Shown in pieces: positions 1 to 8,483 of a stretch of 64,000 nucleotides of DNA (position 1 is the stretch's first letter; each line of letters begins with the position of its first letter). The stretch covers positions 174,484 through 238,483 of the forward strand of contig CACYZF010000010.1 in the NCBI GenBank assembly GCA_902778895.1, written 5' to 3'. Origin of the DNA: an uncultured bacterium. GTDB taxonomy: Bacteria > Verrucomicrobiota > Lentisphaeria > Victivallales > UBA1829. Both the position numbers and the translations under genes were made by a program. The notes under the pieces were generated by a model, which saw only the letters and a program-made list of their open reading frames with translations, was not told where the DNA came from and ran no database searches.

Positions 1-606
1 TCCGCCGCCGGAAAGGTCATCGAGATCGTCGGTCTGCGCCGTGGCGAAATGATGAAGATGGAACAGCACGGTTCGCGCCAGCTCCTCGAGTTCATGATCC
101 CCACGCGCGGCATCATCGGCCTCCGCAGCAAGGTCATGACCGCCACCGCCGGCGAAGCCATCATCTCCCACCGCTTCGACCACTACGAGCCCATGAAGGG
201 CGACGTACCGAGCCGCACCAACGGCGTGATGGTCAGCATGGGACGAGGCAAAGCCGAAGCCTACGCCATCGACGCCCTCCAGCTCCGCGGCACGTTCTTC
301 ATCGACCCCGGCGTGGAGACCTACGAAGGCATGATCGTCGGCTCCCACTGCACCGACGACGACCTGGAGGTCAACCTCCAGAAGGCGAAGAAGCTCACCA
401 ACATGCGCGCCGCCGGTTCCGACCGCAACCTCAAGATCGCGCCCGCCGCGAAGCTCTCCCTCGAGGAAGCCCTCGAATACATTGAGGACGACGAGTACGT
501 CGAAGTGACCCCGCTCAATATCCGCCTCCGCAAGAAATACCTGACCTCGCTCGAACGCCGCCGCATCCGCGGCAGGATGCTGAAGGGCGAAGGCGCCGAC
601 GAGTAA
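1..606 (+). CDS. typA: Ribosome-associated GTPase TypA/BipA, C-terminal part (5' end outside window)
   Basis: The frame is open from base 1 and ends at a TAA at 604-606, so only the last 201 codons are present. The visible part holds the end of the elongation-factor-G-like domain V and the BipA-specific C-terminal domain. The stretches IPTRGIIGLR, RGTFFIDPG, YEGMIVG and the final VEVTPLNIRLRKKYL are typical of TypA. The GTPase domain would lie upstream of the window. TypA binds the 70S ribosome and helps 50S assembly and stress or cold adaptation in other bacteria. The next gene, an ABC-F ATPase, also acts on the ribosome; 57 bp separate the two and both read rightward, so co-transcription is possible. 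The ATG at position 49 is internal. Confidence 0.93.
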   Translation, partial: SAAGKVIEIVGLRRGEMMKMEQHGSRQLLEFMIPTRGIIGLRSKVMTATAGEAIISHRFDHYEPMKGDVPSRTNGVMVSMGRGKAEAYAIDALQLRGTFFIDPGVETYEGMIVGSHCTDDDLEVNLQKAKKLTNMRAAGSDRNLKIAPAAKLSLEEALEYIEDDEYVEVTPLNIRLRKKYLTSLERRRIRGRMLKGEGADE

Positions 607-663
607 GCCGGAGAAGCCAGCCGGACGCGATTCCGTTTCAGCCGACACGACGAAGACAGCCCC

Positions 664-2670
664 ATGATCGACTTCCAGAACGTCACCAAGCTCCTGGGCG
701 GCAAGGCCATCCTCGACAACGCCTCGTTCCGCATCAACCGCGGCGAGCGCGTCGGCATGGTCGGGCCGAACGGCACGGGCAAGACCACCGTCTTCAGCAT
801 GATCCTCGGCGAGCTCCCGCCCGACAAAGGCGAGATCCTGATCCCGGAACGCCTCCGCATCGGCATCCTCCGCCAGCAGATCGACCTCTCCGACAAGACC
901 GAGGACGTCCTCTCCTACGTCGCCGCCACGGGCGAACTCCCGCACATTCAGGCGCGCCTCGCGGAGGTCGAACGCGCCCTTGAGACCGATCCCGCCAACC
1001 GCCAACTCCTCGACGAGTTCGGCCACCTGCAGACCACCTACGAACACCTCGGCGGATACGATTCCGGGCACCGCGCCGAAGCCGCGCTCGCTGGGCTCGG
1101 ATTCGACGAGGAAGTCTTCCACAATCCGCTGAACTCATTTTCCGGCGGCTGGCAGATGCGCGCGTCCATGGCGCGCGTCCTGCTCTCCGAACCGGACATC
1201 CTGCTCCTCGACGAACCCTCGAACTACCTCGACATCCCCGCCGTGGAATGGCTTCAGCGCCGTCTGCGCGGCTACACCGGCACGCTCCTCCTCATCTCCC
1301 ACGACCGATTCCTGCTCAACTCCCTCACGGACGTCACGATCGAGATCAACGGCGGCAAGGCGACGCGCTATTCCGGCAACTACAGCAAGTACGTGGTCGA
1401 ACGAGAAACGCGCTCCGCACTCGCCGAGGCCGCCCGCAAGAACACCGAGAAGCGCCGCGACAAGCTGAAGGAAAACATCGAGCGGTTCCGCTACAAGGCG
1501 AGCAAGGCCGCCCAGGTCCAGATGTGGATCAAGATGCTCGACAGGATCGAGGCCGAGGAGCTGCCCGAACAGCTTCACTTCCAGGGGCGCATCCGCATCC
1601 CCGAGCCGCCCCGCTGCGGCGCCGAGGTCTGCGCCGTCGAAAACGTCTCGCATTCCTACGACGGCGCGCGCTTCGTCTTCCGCGACGTCTCGTTCACGGT
1701 CAACAACGGCGACAAGCTCGGCATCGTGGGCTACAACGGCATGGGCAAGACCACCCTGCTCCGCATCATCGCCGGCACCCTCGCCCCGACTTCCGGCCGC
1801 GCCCGCCTCGGGCACAACGTCGTGATCGGCTACCAGGCGCAGGAATTCGCCGAACTCCTCCCCGCCGAGGAGGCCGCGTACGACGTCGTGAAGCATGCCG
1901 CCCCCGGCGACACCCCTCCCTCGCGCATCCGTGAAATCCTCGGCGCGTTCGGGTTCTCCGGCGACGACGCCATGAAACAGTGCAAGGTACTGTCCGGCGG
2001 CGAGAAGATCCGCCTCTGCTTCGCGCGCATCTTCGTAAACCCGCCGAACCTGCTCATCCTCGACGAACCGACCACGCACCTCGACATCGCCGCGCGCGAG
2101 GCCCTGCAGGACGCCATCATGAACTACAAGGGCACGGTCTGCTTCGTCAGCCACGACCTCGAATTCATCCGCGGTACCGCCACCACCATCCTAGAAATGC
2201 GCCATGACCGCGTGAAACGTTTCTTCGGCAACTTCGACTACTACAAGGAAAAGCTCGCCGAGGAGGAAGCCGGATCCTCATCGAACGCAACCCAGCAGGT
2301 GAAAGTGAGTTCCGCGCAGGCCGCATCGAATTCCGGTTCCGCCGGGTCTTCTCAAGCTCAACCCCAGCCGCAGGCCGTCGGCAAGGACCGTCGCCGCGAA
2401 AAGGCCGCGAAACGCAACGCCCTGCTCCCCGAAAAACGCCGCATCGAACGCGGCCTGGCGAAGTGCGAGAAGATCATCGAGGACGCCGAAAACGAGAAGG
2501 CGGAGATCGACAAACAGCTCATGGAAGCCACCCCGCAGACCGATTTCGCCGCCCTCCAGAAACGCCGCAAGGCTCTCGACTACGACATCGCCGAGGCCAC
2601 CGTCGAATGGGAACGCCTCGCCTCCGAACACGAAGAATTCATGAAGAAATACAACGACGACGCGGACTAA
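664..2670 (+). CDS. ABC-F family ATP-binding protein (translation-associated ATPase)
   Basis: A 668-residue protein with two ABC ATPase cassettes and no membrane segments, the ABC-F plan. Cassette 1 has Walker A GPNGTGKT at residues 34-41, signature SGGWQ near 160 and Walker B LLLDEPSNYLD near 180. Cassette 2 has Walker A GYNGMGKT from 356, signature LSGGE near 443 and Walker B LILDEPTTHLD. The charged linker between the cassettes (about 235-300) is the P-site tRNA-interaction motif region of the family. The last 90 residues are a Lys/Glu-rich coiled coil after a Ser/Gln-rich tether, as in Uup or YheS. ABC-F proteins bind the ribosomal E site and relieve stalled translation; whether this one is housekeeping or gives antibiotic protection cannot be told from sequence. 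Confidence 0.92.
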   Translation: MIDFQNVTKLLGGKAILDNASFRINRGERVGMVGPNGTGKTTVFSMILGELPPDKGEILIPERLRIGILRQQIDLSDKTEDVLSYVAATGELPHIQARLAEVERALETDPANRQLLDEFGHLQTTYEHLGGYDSGHRAEAALAGLGFDEEVFHNPLNSFSGGWQMRASMARVLLSEPDILLLDEPSNYLDIPAVEWLQRRLRGYTGTLLLISHDRFLLNSLTDVTIEINGGKATRYSGNYSKYVVERETRSALAEAARKNTEKRRDKLKENIERFRYKASKAAQVQMWIKMLDRIEAEELPEQLHFQGRIRIPEPPRCGAEVCAVENVSHSYDGARFVFRDVSFTVNNGDKLGIVGYNGMGKTTLLRIIAGTLAPTSGRARLGHNVVIGYQAQEFAELLPAEEAAYDVVKHAAPGDTPPSRIREILGAFGFSGDDAMKQCKVLSGGEKIRLCFARIFVNPPNLLILDEPTTHLDIAAREALQDAIMNYKGTVCFVSHDLEFIRGTATTILEMRHDRVKRFFGNFDYYKEKLAEEEAGSSSNATQQVKVSSAQAASNSGSAGSSQAQPQPQAVGKDRRREKAAKRNALLPEKRRIERGLAKCEKIIEDAENEKAEIDKQLMEATPQTDFAALQKRRKALDYDIAEATVEWERLASEHEEFMKKYNDDAD

Positions 2671-2735
2671 ACCGTTTTTCAGTCGCCGCCCGTCGCCACC
2701 GCTCTCTCCCAGTATCCCGCCACGCCCACACAAAT

Positions 2736-2880
2736 CTCCGCCGTTCGCGCCCCGCGGTCAGTGAAACAAGCTCCTTCCCAAATCAAAAAAACTCCGCCAT
2801 TCGCGCCTCCGCGGTAATAAAAACATGTCGAGCGCAAGCGAGCTTACCGAGGCGCGCAAATGCGCGCCCCCGGCGAAGCC
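2736..2880 (-). repeat. Family A extragenic hairpin repeat, copy 1
   Basis: Read on the minus strand this starts 5 bases after the stop codon of the 2886-3332 gene. The core hairpin has arms GGCGCGC (2862-2868 and 2851-2857 as paired arms) around a 4-base loop. A CTCGGTA-AGCTCGC segment follows, then two tail units of the form ACCGCG-G-GCGCGAA-GGCGGA at about 2790-2816 and 2736-2760. The same order of parts occurs in the copies at 5133, 5319, 8484 and 8588. The arms differ between copies but still pair. Confidence 0.75.
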
Positions 2881-2885
2881 AGATT

Positions 2886-3332
2886 CTATCTTTTGTTATG
2901 ATCTCTTAAAACAACTATCTTATCCAACCTGTTTTTGAATTTCTCGTCTTCATATTTATCCTTATGTAAGAATGCGGTTTTCTTTCCATTTTTGATATAG
3001 TTGTTTCCCCTGGCTATGACCTCATCTTTAGTGAGGACATACATCGTGGGATTACTAGATGGACTTTTTTCGTCTGGCAAAACAACTATAATCCAATAAT
3101 CCCCCATGATTTTTTCTTTCTCTTTTCCGACAGAAATATGTACAGGTTTAGACAAGGTCTTGACTTGAAACCCTAAATAATCTTTCCCGTCCGGCGAATA
3201 CGCGATAATATCAATGCCTTTTGCATTCCTGGAAGTCGGCATGACATTCCATCCCAACAGCGAAAGCTGATAGCAGACATAGAACATTCCGACATTGCCG
3301 ACAATCTGTTTATCTGTTTTCTTTTCAGACAT
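2886..3332 (-). CDS. Small PD-(D/E)XK-nuclease-like protein, function unknown
   Basis: A 148-residue soluble protein. The N-terminal half fits a restriction-endonuclease-like fold: a helix with GNVG at 12-15, a strand-turn with GID at 39-41, and QVK at 56-58, that is the D...(Q)xK pattern seen in Mrr and Holliday-resolvase-like nucleases. The usual acidic residue in the first helix is not obvious (Met16 stands in GNVGMFY), so activity is uncertain. The start is supported by AGGAGG at 3340-3345. It lies 45 bp after the coiled-coil membrane protein gene (3378-4712) in the same direction and very likely shares its transcript. Both genes are far more AT-rich than the surrounding genome, which suggests acquisition by transfer. 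A role in defence is inference from this context only. Confidence 0.6.
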   Translation of the reverse strand: MSEKKTDKQIVGNVGMFYVCYQLSLLGWNVMPTSRNAKGIDIIAYSPDGKDYLGFQVKTLSKPVHISVGKEKEKIMGDYWIIVVLPDEKSPSSNPTMYVLTKDEVIARGNNYIKNGKKTAFLHKDKYEDEKFKNRLDKIVVLRDHNKR

Positions 3333-3377
3333 ATCAATTCCTCCTAAGTTGTTTTGTTTTTTATGAGGTTATTCCTC

Positions 3378-4712
3378 TCAATGTTTCAATATACATTCCT
3401 GATCTGAATTATTTTTTTTCTCGCTTTCTTTTTTATCTACCAGATATGCAATACCAAAAACAGCAAACAAAACGCCGATCATGATAAACCCAATACCCCA
3501 CAATAACTTCTCAGCGTAAATACAACATGTCCCAACGGCAAACAAAACAGCTGTCAGACAAGCACCAATACATATCATCTTTCTCCTTTTCCTTTTTTGT
3601 TCTGCCTTTGCCCTTTCTTTTTCTTCTTCTCGTTTTCTTTGTTCCTCCTCTTCATATTCCTTTTGTTTGTTTTTTAAAACTTGAGTTGCCAGTTCAGCGT
3701 CAGGGTTATCAATATTTCCCATTAACTGAAGAGCGGTATCAAAACAATCATTGTTCTCTTGGACGTATTCGAGACAATGTTTGCAAAAGATTTTAAAAAC
3801 CTCAGGAGATGGTCCAGCAGGGGTGACATTTTCCCAATCTTTATGTCTCATAGTTCTTCCGTCAAGTTTATAAAATGAGAAAAGAAGAAATTGCAGTTGG
3901 GAAACGGATTCGATTAGACCATTCCGGGTAAAATTACTCCAAAACCATTTGACATTTTCGACGGACTCCTGAAATCTTTCAATGCTCTTCTGTAAAAAAA
4001 CAGAATTCTCTATGGTTAATTCCGGCATTTCATCTGTTATTACTTTTATTTCATCAAGCAATATTTTCGCCCTATGGAAATCATCAAATGTTTGAAGAGT
4101 CTGAAGGGCATTATAAGGCTCTGCCTGTTTCTTTAAATCGCAGAATTTAAGATAAAGCATCCATTCCTTAGAATAGTCTCGCGATATAACTTTCTGCTCT
4201 TTTTCCAGAGTCTTTTTTACTTTAGTATATAGTTTCCGATATTGCAAATCTTCTATAGTATCTTGGGAAATCTTTTCAAAATCCACATTAACTTCATTGA
4301 ATAGTCGTATTTTTGCTATGACCGTTTCTTGTGTCTCCAGTTCCTCAAGTCTACACGATATGTCATACAGCTTGAATTGTTGTTGCTTCGTAAACTCTTT
4401 TGCTTCTTTTTCCTTTCTGGCCAGTTCCTTCATTTCCGCTCTGTGGCGGTCATTTGCTTCTTTTTCTGCCTTTGCCATTTCTTCCAATTTCGCTCTATGA
4501 CGATCATTCGCTTCTTTTTCCGCCTTTGCTATTTCCTTCATTTGTGCACGATGAAGGTCGTTTGCTTCCCGGTCAAGTTTCGCTTGTCTTGCCTGTTCTT
4601 TTTTTGCTTGGGCGGCTTCTTCCGCAGCTTTAGCGCTACGGGCTAAAGCGGCATTCCGATTGTGTTTCTGCATGTAGTCCACGAAATCGAATTCGTTTTT
4701 CTTTGAACTCAT
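3378..4712 (-). CDS. Coiled-coil protein with two C-terminal membrane helices, unknown function
   Basis: A 444-residue protein I do not recognise. Residues 20-110 are a highly charged coiled coil with three near-perfect 18-residue repeats (49-66, 67-84, 85-102; core EANDRHRA), seen in the DNA as 54-bp repeats at 4407-4568. Residues 110-350 look all-helical. A second charged segment rich in KEEEQRKREEEK precedes two hydrophobic helices at about 379-399 and 404-425, with a short polar tail. Most of the protein is therefore probably cytoplasmic and tethered to the membrane by its end. The start has GAGGT upstream. It is the first gene of an AT-rich two-gene operon with the nuclease-like gene at 2886-3332 and is preceded by a structured leader (4816-5081) with its own terminator. 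Confidence 0.65.
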   Translation of the reverse strand: MSSKKNEFDFVDYMQKHNRNAALARSAKAAEEAAQAKKEQARQAKLDREANDLHRAQMKEIAKAEKEANDRHRAKLEEMAKAEKEANDRHRAEMKELARKEKEAKEFTKQQQFKLYDISCRLEELETQETVIAKIRLFNEVNVDFEKISQDTIEDLQYRKLYTKVKKTLEKEQKVISRDYSKEWMLYLKFCDLKKQAEPYNALQTLQTFDDFHRAKILLDEIKVITDEMPELTIENSVFLQKSIERFQESVENVKWFWSNFTRNGLIESVSQLQFLLFSFYKLDGRTMRHKDWENVTPAGPSPEVFKIFCKHCLEYVQENNDCFDTALQLMGNIDNPDAELATQVLKNKQKEYEEEEQRKREEEKERAKAEQKRKRRKMICIGACLTAVLFAVGTCCIYAEKLLWGIGFIMIGVLFAVFGIAYLVDKKESEKKNNSDQECILKH

Positions 4713-4815
4713 CTTTTACCTCGCTATGTTCTTTGTGGTAAGAAGTACGAACTTGTACACGAGGTAACAGCCAAGCAATTAGGTAAAGTCTGGTCAAAAC
4801 TTGACGGCTGAACAC

Positions 4816-4860
4816 AAAAAAAGCCGGACGCTTCCCCATGCGAGTACACGAGGGTCCGAC
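4816..4860 (-). terminator. Rho-independent terminator inside the leader of the 3378-4712 operon
   Basis: On the minus strand the arms at 4860-4854 (GTCGGAC) and 4829-4823 (GTCCGGC) pair over seven bases with one G-T wobble, and are followed directly by seven T residues (4822-4816). The terminator lies about 105 bases before the start codon of the coiled-coil gene. Its 5' arm overlaps the 4856-4864 arm of the larger nested structure, so the two folds exclude each other. Confidence 0.6.
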
Positions 4861-4982
4861 CAAGAACCCGATCCCGAGACGACAGAGAAACGCCCAGCAG
4901 AAACGGAGATACAATGCTCCTGCTGGTATTTCGTGTTCGGGATCAAAAGATTGTTTGCAAACTTGGTCGGTTTTCGTGTACT
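4843..4982 (-). ncRNA. Candidate structured leader RNA (nested inverted repeat)
   Basis: Four nested perfect stems can be read: 4843-4851 with 4974-4982 (9 bp), 4856-4864 with 4962-4970 (9 bp), 4870-4877 with 4937-4944 (8 bp) and 4894-4900 with 4920-4926 (7 bp); GGAG at 4905-4908 can alternatively pair with CTCC at 4917-4920. A minus-strand promoter lies at 5054-5081 and a terminator at 4816-4860. The sequence GTACACGAGG at 4844-4853 recurs exactly at 4755-4764, giving a further alternative partner for the outermost arm. It could be a cis-regulatory attenuator or a separate small RNA; I match it to no known class. Confidence 0.5.
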
Positions 4983-5053
4983 TTTGATTGAAATACGGTT
5001 GAAATGAGCTTGAAATCAGATTCCCGTTGGTCAGGAAAGCGATTCCAAAACAC

Positions 5054-5081
5054 AATTTACACGTTATCGGAGAAAAATCAA
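5054..5081 (-). promoter_or_regulatory. Promoter for the leader and operon at 2886-5047
   Basis: Minus strand: -35 TTGATT (5081-5076), 16-bp spacer, -10 TAAATT (5059-5054). Predicted start near 5047 gives a leader of about 335 nt before the ATG at 4712. Confidence 0.5.
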
Positions 5082-5132
5082 ATTCTTTTTCTGCTTTTTT
5101 TAGTAAAATTCTCCCTTTGAGGGTAAAATGAA

Positions 5133-5232
5133 GGACGCGTTCGCGTCCCGCTTCGCTGGGGGCGGCTACGCCGCCTCGGTAGCCTCGCTCACGCTCGGCG
5201 ACAGGTTCAATTTACCGCGAGACGCGTGCGGC
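5133..5232 (+). repeat. Family A extragenic hairpin repeat, copy 2
   Basis: Begins with the hairpin GGACGCG-TT-CGCGTCC (5133-5148), then the core hairpin GGCGGC-TAC-GCCGCC (5161-5175), CTCGGTAGCCTCGC, and the tail ACCGCGAGACGCG ending near 5232. Bases 5151-5232 match 5328-5409 with about three differences over 82 bases, a direct repeat with a 177-bp period. Confidence 0.8.
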
Positions 5233-5318
5233 ATACGCTTTTTGGGCACAGAGAAACACAAAACCATATTGCAACTACTTTCAATTAAGTTTCAACATCA
5301 AGAACGGGCTGTGTAATC

Positions 5319-5530
5319 AGGAGGACGCTTCGCTGGGGGCGGCTATGCCGCCTCGGTGGCTTCGCTCACGCTCGGCGACAGGTTCAATTTACCGCGAGAC
5401 GCGTGCGGCAAAGTTATCAGGATGAGGGTGGGGATGCCATCTTTCTTTACCGCGAGACGCGAACGGCAGAGTTTTTTTGGATAAGGCAAGGGGAACCTTC
5501 TCTTCTTTACCGCGAGGCGCGAACGACATT
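5319..5530 (+). repeat. Family A extragenic hairpin repeat, copy 3, with extra tail units
   Basis: The main copy ends near 5409. Its core hairpin has TAT in place of TAC in the loop, and the following segment reads GTGGCTTCGC rather than GTAGCCTCGC. Two further tail units (TTTACCGCGAG then A or G, CGCGAACG) start at 5446 and 5506, 60 bp apart, so the tail has been amplified on its own. Confidence 0.78.
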
Positions 5531-5695
5531 CGTTTTTGTATTTTGCAGATCATCGAATCAGCAAAAACCTAACGTTAGCTTTTTCCTATATTGATTAGCA
5601 GACTGAGGGCGGTGTCCTGCGTTCGTGACCAACGGCGTCAGTCAGCAAGGTCTAGATTTTATTTGAAAAGGGGGATGTTTTTTCCGGTTATGGAT

Positions 5696-5723
5696 TTGAA
5701 TTTCGGGTTCGGTGTGCTATTGT
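5696..5723 (+). promoter_or_regulatory. Promoter of the DUF362 gene
   Basis: -35 TTGAAT (5696-5701), 16-bp spacer, -10 TATTGT (5718-5723), about 54 bp before the start codon. Confidence 0.5.
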
Positions 5724-5776
5724 AAACGTATCCCTTCCTATCCTCTTCCACTCCAGGCACGATTAAGGAGTCCAGC

Positions 5777-6892
5777 ATGCCCGAGAAAATCTATTTCTGC
5801 AACTTCCGCACGAAAATGTACGGCGCGCCCCTGCCCGACAAACTCCACAACCTCATGGCGAAGGCCGGATTCGAGACGCTCGACCTGCGCGACAAGTTCG
5901 TCGCGATCAAAATGCACTTCGGCGAGCTCGGCAACCTGGCGTTCCTGCGCCCGAACTACGCGAAGGTCGTGGCCGATTTCGTGAAGCAGCGCGGCGGAAA
6001 ACCGTTCCTGACCGATTGCAACACGCTGTACCCGGGCTACCGCAAGAACGCGCTGGAGCACCTCGAAACCGCCGACCTCAACGGATTCGGCCCGCTCACC
6101 ACGGGCTGCCACGTGATCATCGGCGACGGGCTGAAGGGCAACGACGAGGTCGAACTCCCCGTCCCGAACGGCGTCCACTTCAAGACAGCGAAGATCGGCC
6201 GCGCCATCTCCGACGCGGACGTGATCATCACGCTGAACCATTTCAAGGGCCACGAGCTGACCGGCATGGGTGGCGCGATCAAGAACCTCGCCATGGGCTG
6301 CGCCTCGCGCGCGGGCAAAATGGCGATGCACAGCGACGGCAAGGCGGAACTCGACCAAGACCTCTGCATCGGCTGCAAAATGTGCTTCAGGCAGTGCGCG
6401 AACAATGCCCTGCACTTCGACGCCGCCAGCAAGAAGATGTCGCTCGACCGCGAAGCCTGCGCCGGATGCGGCCGCTGCCTGAGCGTGTGCCCCGTCGACG
6501 CCATCCACGCATCGATGGCGAAGGCCACCGAGCCCCTCGACGAGAAAATGGCCGAATACGCCGCCGCCGTCGTGAACGGCAAACCGAGCTTCCACATCAG
6601 CCTCATCTGCGACGTCTCGCCGAACTGCGACTGCCATTCGGAAAACGACGCACCCATCATCCCGGACATCGGCATGCTCGCCGGATTCGACCCCGTCGCG
6701 CTCGACGTGGCGTGCTGCGACCTCTGCAACAAGATGCCGCGCATACAGGGCTCCTGGATGGACGAGTGCGAGCACGGAAACGACGTCTTCAACGACGCGC
6801 ACGACAATACCCGCTGGCGCGTCACCGTGGACCACGCCGTGAAGATCGGATTCGGCACCGACCAGTACGAGCTGATCGACCTCGACAAGTAA
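5777..6892 (+). CDS. DUF362 protein with a two-[4Fe-4S] ferredoxin domain
   Basis: 371 residues. The DUF362 domain is split around a bacterial-ferredoxin insert: cysteines 197, 200, 203 and 207 (CIGCKMCFRQC) and 228, 231, 234 and 238 (CAGCGRCLSVCP) should bind two [4Fe-4S] clusters. The flanking DUF362 part includes HFGELGN near 47 and the strongly conserved HFKGHELTGMGGAIKNLAMG at about 155-174. No signal peptide is seen, so it is probably cytoplasmic. The family is found in anaerobes and is presumed to act in electron transfer, but its substrate is not established. AAGGAG at 5765-5770 fixes the start. It has its own promoter and terminator, so it is monocistronic, and its GC content is like the core genome, unlike the islets on both sides. 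Confidence 0.88.
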   Translation: MPEKIYFCNFRTKMYGAPLPDKLHNLMAKAGFETLDLRDKFVAIKMHFGELGNLAFLRPNYAKVVADFVKQRGGKPFLTDCNTLYPGYRKNALEHLETADLNGFGPLTTGCHVIIGDGLKGNDEVELPVPNGVHFKTAKIGRAISDADVIITLNHFKGHELTGMGGAIKNLAMGCASRAGKMAMHSDGKAELDQDLCIGCKMCFRQCANNALHFDAASKKMSLDREACAGCGRCLSVCPVDAIHASMAKATEPLDEKMAEYAAAVVNGKPSFHISLICDVSPNCDCHSENDAPIIPDIGMLAGFDPVALDVACCDLCNKMPRIQGSWMDECEHGNDVFNDAHDNTRWRVTVDHAVKIGFGTDQYELIDLDK

Positions 6893-6917
6893 TACTGGCT
6901 TTTTCCTCAAGAATTAC

Positions 6918-6958
6918 CCCGCCCGGTGTTTTTTCTGCTCCGTGCGGGCTTTTTTTTT
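6918..6958 (+). terminator. Terminator of the DUF362 gene
   Basis: CCCGCCCGG (6918-6926) pairs with CCGTGCGGG (6940-6948) with one mismatch, followed by a run of nine T (6950-6958). Confidence 0.7.
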
Positions 6959-7079
6959 GCTCAAGAACATATTCTTTCCAAGATATGGCGAGGAGTTTTT
7001 GAACTCCAATACGCACAAAGCATACAGACAAATGTCAGTTGAAAGCCGTTTTTTCTTCCTCTTTTTTTTCTTTTGAAGA

Positions 7080-7108
7080 TTGACTGTTTGCATGACACGC
7101 GATATAAT
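7080..7108 (+). promoter_or_regulatory. Promoter of the DUF2971-like gene
   Basis: -35 TTGACT (7080-7085), 17-bp spacer, consensus -10 TATAAT (7103-7108). One of the strongest promoters in the window by match. Confidence 0.65.
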
Positions 7109-7161
7109 AACAATGAAATAAACATAAATCTTTTTCTCCATCCCCGTACAATGAGGTAAAC

Positions 7162-8397
7162 ATGAACATCAATGACACCAACTTCAAATCGTTTCTTTCC
7201 GTCACTTCAAAAGAGAATCTTCTTCACTTTCTGACCAGCCGCAGACACCCGTTTTATCATCACTTCACGAATTTTTCCACACTCGAAAAAAAGCTGAAAG
7301 GCAAATCGTGGGTATTTACCCCGAGCAAAAGCAAAAATGATTACCACGAATACGATTCCAAAAGTGATCGGACTATCCGGGATAATATTTTGTCGACGTC
7401 CTTTTCCTGGGGAGACGAAGACAATATGGCAATGTGGTCAATGTATTGTGTTCCGAGGGAAGACGCGGTAAGGATCACTTTCAACGAACAAGCAATGGAG
7501 CGATGGCTTCAGGTTTTACAGCAAAAAATGGCAAAACCTTGCGACACAGTCTCTCAATGGTTTCAGACATGGGATCGGACCGAAGCGTATCAGGATGGTC
7601 CCGTTCCCGCGCCAGAGAAAACGATGGGGGCAGTCTTCCTGCATGATATCGTTTACTTCCTGGGATATCAAAACGACAGCCCAGAAAACAAACTGTGCTG
7701 GGGTGGCATAGAACAGCCAGCTCAGGACAACATGCTGGTCAATGATATTCGTTATATCCGTGAAATGACCGGTTTTGTCAAAAACAGCGCTTGGAGCTAT
7801 GAACAGGAATCAAGGCTGTCCATTTATTTCAATCGCAAGCCGGAACAATCGTATTTGCTTGAGTTCGAGGAAGAAGACTGGGAATATATCCTGTGCAATT
7901 CGCAGATATCGTTCGGCCCCTGGACACCTCTTTTCCGTTTTGAGGAAAGAAAAAGAGAAGTATTGGGCTGGATCAAAAATCCGAAAACAAGAGAGCATTT
8001 CAGTTGCAATATAATGTTGAGAAATAGTTTCTTTTCAGCAAGGGTAAAGATGAGCGATAACAAATATGTAAGATCTCCACGAAAGAAAATCCTGTATTTA
8101 TTGGATGAAACAATACGCCATGCAAACGTTTATCGTTGCGACAGAGAAATGATTCCGGACGGGGGCAGAGCTCAGTTTATCCGCGAAATGCAGCTGCTGG
8201 TCTTTCAAATTGACAACTACAACCAGTATTTCCTTTCAAAAAGGAAAGATCCGTCCAACAAAAAACCATGCAAGAAAGTCGTCACTCTGGTTTCTGAATT
8301 CATCGAAAAACTGGAATCAAATAGAGATGATCTTGGATATCTATACCCGACTGAAGTCATTGACGAGTTAAAGACTACCTATCTTCAAAACGAATGA
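7162..8397 (+). CDS. DUF2971-like protein, function unknown
   Basis: 411 residues, soluble and AT-rich. The first 270 residues follow the DUF2971 pattern: an N-terminal start-and-tether region, a SFSWGDEDNMAMWSMY block at about 80-95 (the family's SFS...MWxxY signature), RITFN near 104, and FVKNSAWSYEQESRL at about 205-220 (the K..W.YE.E.R signature). The last 130 residues are not part of that domain and look helical and charged. DUF2971 proteins are accessory genes of unknown biochemistry, often in defence or phage-rich regions; that role here is inference. GAGGT precedes the ATG. Different base composition from neighbours and a following family A repeat suggest transfer. Confidence 0.6.
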   Translation: MNINDTNFKSFLSVTSKENLLHFLTSRRHPFYHHFTNFSTLEKKLKGKSWVFTPSKSKNDYHEYDSKSDRTIRDNILSTSFSWGDEDNMAMWSMYCVPREDAVRITFNEQAMERWLQVLQQKMAKPCDTVSQWFQTWDRTEAYQDGPVPAPEKTMGAVFLHDIVYFLGYQNDSPENKLCWGGIEQPAQDNMLVNDIRYIREMTGFVKNSAWSYEQESRLSIYFNRKPEQSYLLEFEEEDWEYILCNSQISFGPWTPLFRFEERKREVLGWIKNPKTREHFSCNIMLRNSFFSARVKMSDNKYVRSPRKKILYLLDETIRHANVYRCDREMIPDGGRAQFIREMQLLVFQIDNYNQYFLSKRKDPSNKKPCKKVVTLVSEFIEKLESNRDDLGYLYPTEVIDELKTTYLQNE

Positions 8398-8483
8398 AGA
8401 ATGCCGATCATCAGTTCATACTCCTGCGGAAAATCACGGGGCAAAACATCCCTGCATGCAAACATATCAGGAAGATGAACTTG

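Larger units (their letters stand above)
4713..5776. other. Gene-poor interval of about 1.06 kb
   Basis: This holds the leader promoter, nested inverted repeat and terminator (4816-5081), two direct copies of repeat family A (5133-5232, 5319-5409) with extra tail units to 5530, and the promoter of the DUF362 gene (5696-5723). Short open frames occur on both strands, but they lie inside repeats or the structured leader and have no recognisable protein features, so I call no gene here. Confidence 0.6.

Noticed and set aside
4843..4982. Integron attC site or retron msr-msd as explanation of the nested inverted repeat
   Set aside because: No attC R-box consensus (GTTRRRY / RYYYAAC) is seen, no integrase is near, and no reverse transcriptase is in the window.
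4636..5055. Minus-strand open frame of 139 codons overlapping the coiled-coil gene start
   Set aside because: It covers the leader's inverted repeat and terminator and has no domain; best seen as chance reading through structured RNA.
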